A stretch of 35,000 bases of DNA. Source: Glandiceps talaboti (Eukaryota > Hemichordata > Enteropneusta > Spengelidae). Every line of letters starts with the position of its first letter. Position 1 is the stretch's first letter. Made by a program: the position numbers and the translations under genes. Below the pieces are notes generated by a model that worked only from the letters and a program-made list of their open reading frames with translations, did not search any database and had not been told where the DNA came from. Shown piece by piece: positions 28,800 to 35,000 of this stretch. The stretch covers positions 1,127,501-1,162,500 of the forward strand of contig NC_135564.1 in assembly GCF_964340395.1 (NCBI RefSeq), read 5' to 3'.

Positions 28800-29320
28800 A
28801 CTTAACAGTATTTATAACATATCCGGCTAATACACATGTATATACTATACAAACTTTAAATAACTCAATTGAGGTGAAAACCAGATGCCCAATGCAAGGT
28901 TCTCATATAACCATAAATATTGTACAAGTGTTATACAGTTTTAATACAAATGACACACTGATAAAAAGAAGCCATTGATTGCAAGTCTAAAAGATCACTA
29001 CCATGTAGATATCAAAGTGTGTCAATATAGCCTACCAAATCCCTAAGTCTATATTATATTGATAATGGACTTGTATCTCTTGTCTCACACATTTTCAGGA
29101 ATTCCTGTAAATAATTGATGACCCATGACTATAATATCAGTTTGGCAACTTAAATGGTTTTTACTCCTTACTTCAATTGATAGGAATGATTGACTACGGT
29201 GTCTTTGATACAGACAGAAACTAACTTCCATCAGCCATCTTAGATTGCAAACTACTTAGCTGTGACAAGTGAATCTATATATCCTCTTTTGTAAAAAGAT
29301 AGGGACAGATGTAACATTCT
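28800..29320. other. No gene seen
   Basis: Unique AT-rich sequence between two arrays. Confidence 0.6.
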
Positions 29321-29324
29321 TTAG

Positions 29325-29908
29325 AACATGGCCAGTGTATCCTCCAAGACTTACAATTGTGGAAAAATAAGTGTTAACAAAAGTTTCCTCTAAGACTTAC
29401 AACTGTGGAATAATAAATGTTAACAAATGTTCCCTCTGAGACTTACAGCTGTGGGAGAATAAGTGTTTAGAAATGTTCTCCGAGACTTACAACTGTGAAA
29501 GGTTCAGTGTTAACAAATGTCCAACTGATATTTAGGTCAAATCCGTCTTCCAGGACTTGCATATACAGATGGTCCCTCTAAGACTTAGCGCTGTAGAAAG
29601 TTCAGTGTTAACAAATGTTCTGACTGATGATTATATAAAAGCAAGTTGTCCAAGACTTAAAGGTATGGAAATTTCAGTGTCAACAAGTGTTTCCTCAGAG
29701 ACTTACAGCTGTGGAACATTTAGTGTCAATAAGTGTTTCCTCTAAACTTACAGCTGTGGAAGGTTCAGTGTCAACAAATGTTTCCTTTAAGCCTTACAGC
29801 TGTGGAACATTGAGTGTCAATAAGTGTTTCCTCTAAACTTACAGCTGTGGAAGGTTCAGTGTCAACAAATGTTTCCTTTAAGCCTTACAGCTGTGGAAGT
29901 TTAAGTGC
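29325..29908. repeat. 44-60-bp repeat (AGACTTACAGCTGTGGAA), about 12 copies
   Basis: The unit carries CTTACAGCTGTGG, TTCAGTGT(T/C)AACAAATGT and TTTCCTCTAAG. In the minus sense it includes AGCTGTAAGT, a donor-like word. Spacing is 44-46 bp in the early copies and more variable later. Confidence 0.9.
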
Positions 29909-29909
29909 T

Positions 29910-30645
29910 ACCTCTTATAATAATCAATGATGCAACTGAAGCTGTAAAAATCATAAACAGGAAAATCGAGGCATGTATATACACAAATGCAAAACAACAT
30001 TATTTCTGTGTTTTAAAACATCTTCAATTAATTTATGTCAATGCCAGCCAAACTTTAACCCTCCTTTAAATCTTGTGCCATTACATCTTGTGCCAATCTT
30101 CACATATTGACATCTACTTTACATATAGATGATCAGCAACCTGATATCAATAATGAAGTCTTGTCTAAATCTGTACAGAATATATCCAGCGAGGCATAGT
30201 ATTATGGAGTGCTGAGTTCCTGTGCTACATACATGATTCAAAGAGTTTCAAATCTATTTTTTTGTAGCATAGATATTTAAGTATGAGGTCATACTATCTA
30301 TAGTCAAACTATATGAATGTAGGAATGTAATAATACACTAAATACATATGCTCTCTTCTTCCACTTTTGATTGAGAAACAGACATGTTTTGACCAAATCA
30401 CTTGTCCTTCAGTGTCTAACTGAACCTCTTTAACTGAATCTTAGTGAACATAGATAGTGTTATACTAATATAATTGTTGTAGTTTGGTAAACTAATTTGC
30501 ATATCATTAATTTGGGTAATTTTCCCTTGAAAACATTTTCAATGAGGCAATGTATAAATGCTGATCACCTGTGTGGATTTAACTTTAATATGATATATCC
30601 CGACAAAATTATTCAGTTAAACAGACAGACTGAATTTATGATCTC
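29910..30645. other. No gene seen
   Basis: Unique AT-rich sequence; nothing recognisable. Confidence 0.6.
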
Positions 30646-30649
30646 ATAT

Positions 30650-31088
30650 AGTGTACATATTTCATTAGCATTAGTAAACATACATGTACATATTTCAGTA
30701 GCATTAGTAAACATAAATGTACATATTTCAGTAACATTAGTAAACATACATGTACATATTTCAGTAGCATTAGTAAACATAAATGTACATATTTCAGTAA
30801 CATTAGTAAACATACATGTACATATTTCCGTAGCATTAGTAAACATACATGTACATATTTCAGTAACATTAGTAAACATACATGTTCATATTTCAGTAGC
30901 ATTAGCAAACATACATGTACATATTTCAGTAGCATTAGCAAACATACATGTACATATTTCAGAAACATTAGTAAACATACATGTACATATTTCATTAACA
31001 TTAGTAAACATACATGTACATATTTCAGTAACATTAGTAAACATAAATGTACATATTTCAGTAACATTAGTAAACATACATGAACATA
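30650..31088. repeat. 33-bp minisatellite, about 13 copies, partly dimeric
   Basis: The unit is GTACATATTTCAGTAGCATT then AGTAAACATACAT. Because 33 is a multiple of three and several frames lack stops, it is open in more than one frame on both strands (VHISVALVNIH on plus; HVCLLMLLKYV and CTCMFTNVTEI on minus). Alternation of GCA/ACA and AAT/CAT gives 66-bp dimers in the left part. Confidence 0.97.
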
Positions 31089-31089
31089 G

Positions 31090-32355
31090 CCATATACATA
31101 TGTATTGCTATTTGAAGCCATTTCATTTTAAATATTTCAATCATGTCACATTAGAAATATTTCAAAGTCCTAATTTCATGACTTATTATTACTATTTACT
31201 TTATTTAATTTTGATAAATTGTTGAGCCATAGCCTCTTCTCACACAATGTCAAAAAAGGAAAAATATACAATATTTATATTAAAAATACACTTACACACT
31301 TGTACATTAAAATCAGAAATGACCTGAACAACAATTAGGATTTACAAAATAACAGAATATTTACATCTGGTTTATTTCATTAAAAAGATTTCAAGCTTGA
31401 AAATGACTTTCAATCCATTTGATTAACCATTCCCCCCAAAAAATGTGAATTTATATTATAAACATAAGATTTGAGTCAATCAACAAATCAAGAGAATACA
31501 ACCCAGACATACTGATGACTTCCAATTTGTCTGTCTGCAACTCATCTGACAGTGTCTATGGTTGGAAAAATGACGATGTGACATCAGATACTATTCAAGT
31601 AAAGCAAATAACGACAATGGAACAACTCCTTGGCAGACACGTCAAATGCTAACAAGGAAAATATATAACTAGTACATGTACGTTAATAATTTGAAAATAT
31701 AAGATTATGTTTGTTGAATGATTCATAACGTTATTCAAGGCAATATATCCCATATATTGTGTTCCACCTTGTTTTGCTCTTTTGTCATATTTTCTTATTC
31801 TTGGAAAAAACGTTTCTCTAAAAAGATACATTCTGTTGTGTTTAGGGATTGTATAGAGTATATTTGAGTTGGTGCATATATTCTTCTTCTTTTGATGTAC
31901 TATGTTTTCATCAGTGCTCTGTCTCTCTCAAATACGTGCCAACAACAATGAAATGCTTAATGATTTGGAAATGCTTGAAAGATGCAAGCTTTACATTGGG
32001 AACATTTTTCTCTCGAGTGTTTCTGTTTGTTTGTTAGCTTACTTTAATATTATTGTTGTTCTGCATGCTATTTCAAAATATGCGATATTACTATGTGATT
32101 GAGATCTGTTACTACACAATAAGCTGACATATCATTTTGTTTTGAAAACCATTTCAAGTGGAAACCTCAGAAAAGCAATACTTATACACATGCATAAAGG
32201 GAAGTACCCATGATTTAAATCAAATTAGCATAAAGGCCAGTTGATATGAAATTTGTATGAAGGGCACATATTGATCAAACATTTTGAGATATAAAAACTG
32301 CTGTTTGACAGAAAGAAAACAATGGTCAGAATAATGAATGATCTTATTAAATCAT
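31090..32355. other. Unique region with one protein-like short frame
   Basis: A plus-strand frame at about 31455-31652 is open for roughly 65 codons and ends in TAA, with an internal ATG giving MTSNLSVCNSSDSVYGWKND. Its composition is protein-like, but I recognise no family and see no clear splice acceptor. The remainder shows nothing. Confidence 0.2.
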
Positions 32356-32360
32356 TGCAA

Positions 32361-33592
32361 TAAAATTAGCAGTATACTGTAAGAATGTGGGATTAGTGAT
32401 AAAATTAGCACTATACTGTTAATATGTGGGATTGGTGATAAAATTAGCACTTTACTGTTAATATGTGGGATTGGTGATAAAATTAGTACTTTACTGTTAA
32501 TATGTGGGATTGGTGATAAAATTAGTACTTTACTGTTAATATGTGGGATTAGTGATAAAATTAGTACTATACTGTTAATATGTGGGATTGGTGATAAAAT
32601 TAGCACTATACTGTTAATATGTGGGATTGGTGATAAAATTAGTACTTTACTGTTAATATGTGGGATTGGTGATAAAATTAGCACTATACTGTTAATATGT
32701 GGGATTGGTGATAAAATTAGCACTATACTGTTAACATGTGGGATTGGTGATAAAATTAGTAGTATACTGTTAATATGTGGGATTAGTGATAAAATTAGTA
32801 CTATACTGTTAACATGTGGGATTGGTGATAAAATTAGCACTATACTGTTAATATGTGGGATTGGTGATAAAATTAGCACTATACTGTTAATATGTGGGAT
32901 TGGTGATAAAATTAGTACTTTACTGTTAATATGTGGGATTGGTGATACAATTAGCACTTTACTGTTAATATGTGGGATTGGTGATAAAATTAGCACTTTA
33001 CTGTTAATATGTGGGATTGGTGATAAAATTAGTACTTTACTGTTAATATGTGGGATTGGTGATAAAATTAGTACTTTACTGTTAATATGTGGGATTGGTG
33101 ATAGAATTAGTACTTTACTGTTAATATGTGGGATTGGTGATAAAATTAGCACTATACTGTTAATATGTGGGATTGGTGATAAAATTAGTACTTTACTGTT
33201 AATATGTGGGATTGGTGATAAAATTAGCACTATACAGTTAATATGTGGGATTGGTGATAAAATTAGTACTTTACTGTTAATATGTGGGATTGGTGATAAA
33301 ATTAGCAGTATACTGTAAGAATGTGGGATTGGTGATAAAATTAGTACTTTACTGTTAATATGTGGGATTGGTGATAAAATTAGCATTATACTGTTAATAT
33401 GTGGGATTGGTGATAAAATTAGCATTATACTGTTAATATGTGGGATTGGTGATAAAATTAGTACTTTACTGTTAATATGTGGGATTGGTGATAAAATTAG
33501 CACTATACTGTAAGAATGAGGGATTGATGATAAAATTAGCACTATGCTGTAAAAATGTGGGATTGATGATAAAATTAGCAGTATACTATAAA
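32361..33592. repeat. 39-bp minisatellite, about 31 copies
   Basis: The unit is ATTAGCACTATACTGTTAAT then ATGTGGGATTGGTGATAAA. Main variants are AGCACTATACTG and AGTACTTTACTG; edge copies have CTGTAAGAATG. The 396-codon minus frame (ILSPIPHINSKVL, 13 residues per unit) is the longest in the window, but it is wholly repeat. Confidence 0.98.
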
Positions 33593-33599
33593 ATTATTG

Positions 33600-33725
33600 T
33601 ACTTTACGTACAATGATTTTTATGATCGTTCCAAACTTTGCTATAACGCTTGTTCTTGGTCTTTTTGAAATAGTAAAGAAATTTGGGACCTCACTGTTGT
33701 TTACAAGGAAATCAACAATATTTTA

Positions 33726-33758
<33 letters not shown>

Positions 33759-35000
33759 TAGATTTAACACAGTGTTTATGGCAACCATTTTGGATTCTAA
33801 AATGGTTTAATTTTGACAATATTTTGACCTCCATTGACAACCCCTAATTTTTATTCTTGAGATTAACTGAGCATGGGAATTTTCTTGAGCGAAGTAACAG
33901 CAAAAGTTTAAGCGGTGAATTTCTGAGGCTCATTTCACATTAAAGGTGCTAAAAGTGCAAGGAGGTTTCAATGACAACTTTGTACTTAGGGTAGCTACAA
34001 TGATTATATCAAGAGTTGAAAATTTGAATTCAATGCAGTCATGCATTTATATTATATGTACTGTAAATGACAGCATCATGTGCATATTTGATTTGTTTAA
34101 AGCTTTGAGACCATATGCATGTAAGTACTTAATTTTGTGTTTCAGTAGTAATCTAAGTGGGATCCCTGGTGCTACTATACACTGCAACGTAGACATAATA
34201 ATCCAACGTATGGCTGACCAAAACGTAATACGTACCCTCAAAACATCATCTGGTTTCTCTGTTACATATATATGACGATCATAATTCTAAAAGCAATCTA
34301 GCTGCCAAAACTCACTTGACAGTAGTTTGCCTACAGGGCAGCTTAGCCTTTTTGTTGATCTATGTATGTAGTAGGTTATAAAATGTCAGAGGCGAGCATT
34401 TCTGTGTCTAATATACATTAAACAATAAGTGCATGTACTATGTACCAGATAAGAGCTCTAGAGAATTGCAAATATTCACATTCTGGTGGCCCTTGTCTTG
34501 ATAACATTATATGTTGTAAACTATGCTGATAAGACACAGATACATTCTAATGATTGAAATTTAATAATGATTGCGTCTTTTTTTTTGCTGCACCGTACTT
34601 AGCATTCTGATATGCCTATGGATGTCACCTTGTGACTGTAATAATCATAAACACTTCACTGAAGTCCAAGCTATGACTAGAGCTGCAGGGCATGCCATCA
34701 TTATAAAATCACTCTCAAGTCTCAGAGGAACGGATGCGGTTCATGACATTTTTTAAGTCAAAGTAGCCTGCATATGCTTTTGCATTCCGCTGTAGTACAT
34801 GATACACACGTCATGTCTATTAGAAGCTGATCGGGTCAATCTTTCAATGCAATTTACTAATTCACACCATGTTTTCCTAAATTCATACATTAGGGTACCT
34901 TCTGTACATTAAGTTCTTTGCTGGATATATATACATCTCTTCATAATAAATACTTGCAAACACACTTTAGCCTTAGACCGTGGCTTTTAACAATTGAAAT
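33600..35000. other. Right edge: poly-C run, no gene seen
   Basis: A run of 31 C lies at 33727-33757. Short plus frames at 33946-34275 and 34571-34756 have no recognised domain. The second starts with a hydrophobic stretch (CCTVLSILICLW) that could pass for a signal peptide, but there is no other support. Confidence 0.5.

Noticed and set aside
30497-31225. 242-codon plus-strand frame (and minus frames) as a gene
   Set aside because: Most of it is the 33-bp repeat; the ends are low-complexity AT-rich DNA, and several frames are open at once.
32352-33542. 396-codon minus-strand open frame as a gene
   Set aside because: It is entirely the 39-bp tandem repeat, with no flanking coding sequence or recognisable domain.
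34571-34756. Small secreted protein
   Set aside because: Only a hydrophobic N-terminus supports it; no homolog recognised and no other signal.

Overview
The window is AT-rich animal nuclear DNA. It has spliced exons with GT-AG junctions, long introns, very few long open frames and a heavy load of minisatellites. The one gene I can identify is on the minus strand: a partial type I diacylglycerol kinase (DGK; the alpha/beta/gamma class). Its product reads like an invertebrate relative of vertebrate DGKB, DGKA and DGKG. Abundant minisatellites, scattered TGACCTTTGACCT and GTTGCTATGGTAAC-like motifs and low GC suggest a marine invertebrate bilaterian. I cannot name a phylum.

The gene is transcribed from high to low coordinates. 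Nine exons in the order 19718-19865, 18598-18768, 16076-16351, 15381-15430, 14260-14334, 13689-13808, 12662-12779, 12073-12161 and 5871-5987, followed by 3698-3796, join with matching reading-frame phase at every junction (ten firm exons in all). They encode the second half of the recoverin-homology domain, a Ser/Lys-rich linker, two canonical EF hands, two complete C1 zinc fingers and the start of the linker to the kinase domain. Two smaller candidates also fit in phase: a 21-bp microexon (24334-24354) before the recoverin-homology exon, and a 42-bp possible cassette exon (8712-8753) between the two C1 domains. The protein start and the kinase catalytic and accessory domains were not found. 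The catalytic part should lie to the left of base 1.

The rest is intron or flanking DNA. More than a quarter of the window is tandem repeat: at least 17 separate arrays with units of about 19 to 60 bp. The largest are a 19-bp array (about 85 copies, 20637-22262), a 39-bp array (about 31 copies, 32361-33592) and a 38-bp array (about 29 copies, 27175-28298). Several arrays lie directly beside DGK exons. The most striking is a five-copy 50-bp array at 12456-12690, which is a tandem duplication of the 3' end of a C1 exon together with its splice donor. The longest open frames in the window (396, 242 and 161 codons) are translations of repeat arrays and not convincing genes. I saw no tRNA, rRNA, CRISPR array or intact transposon.
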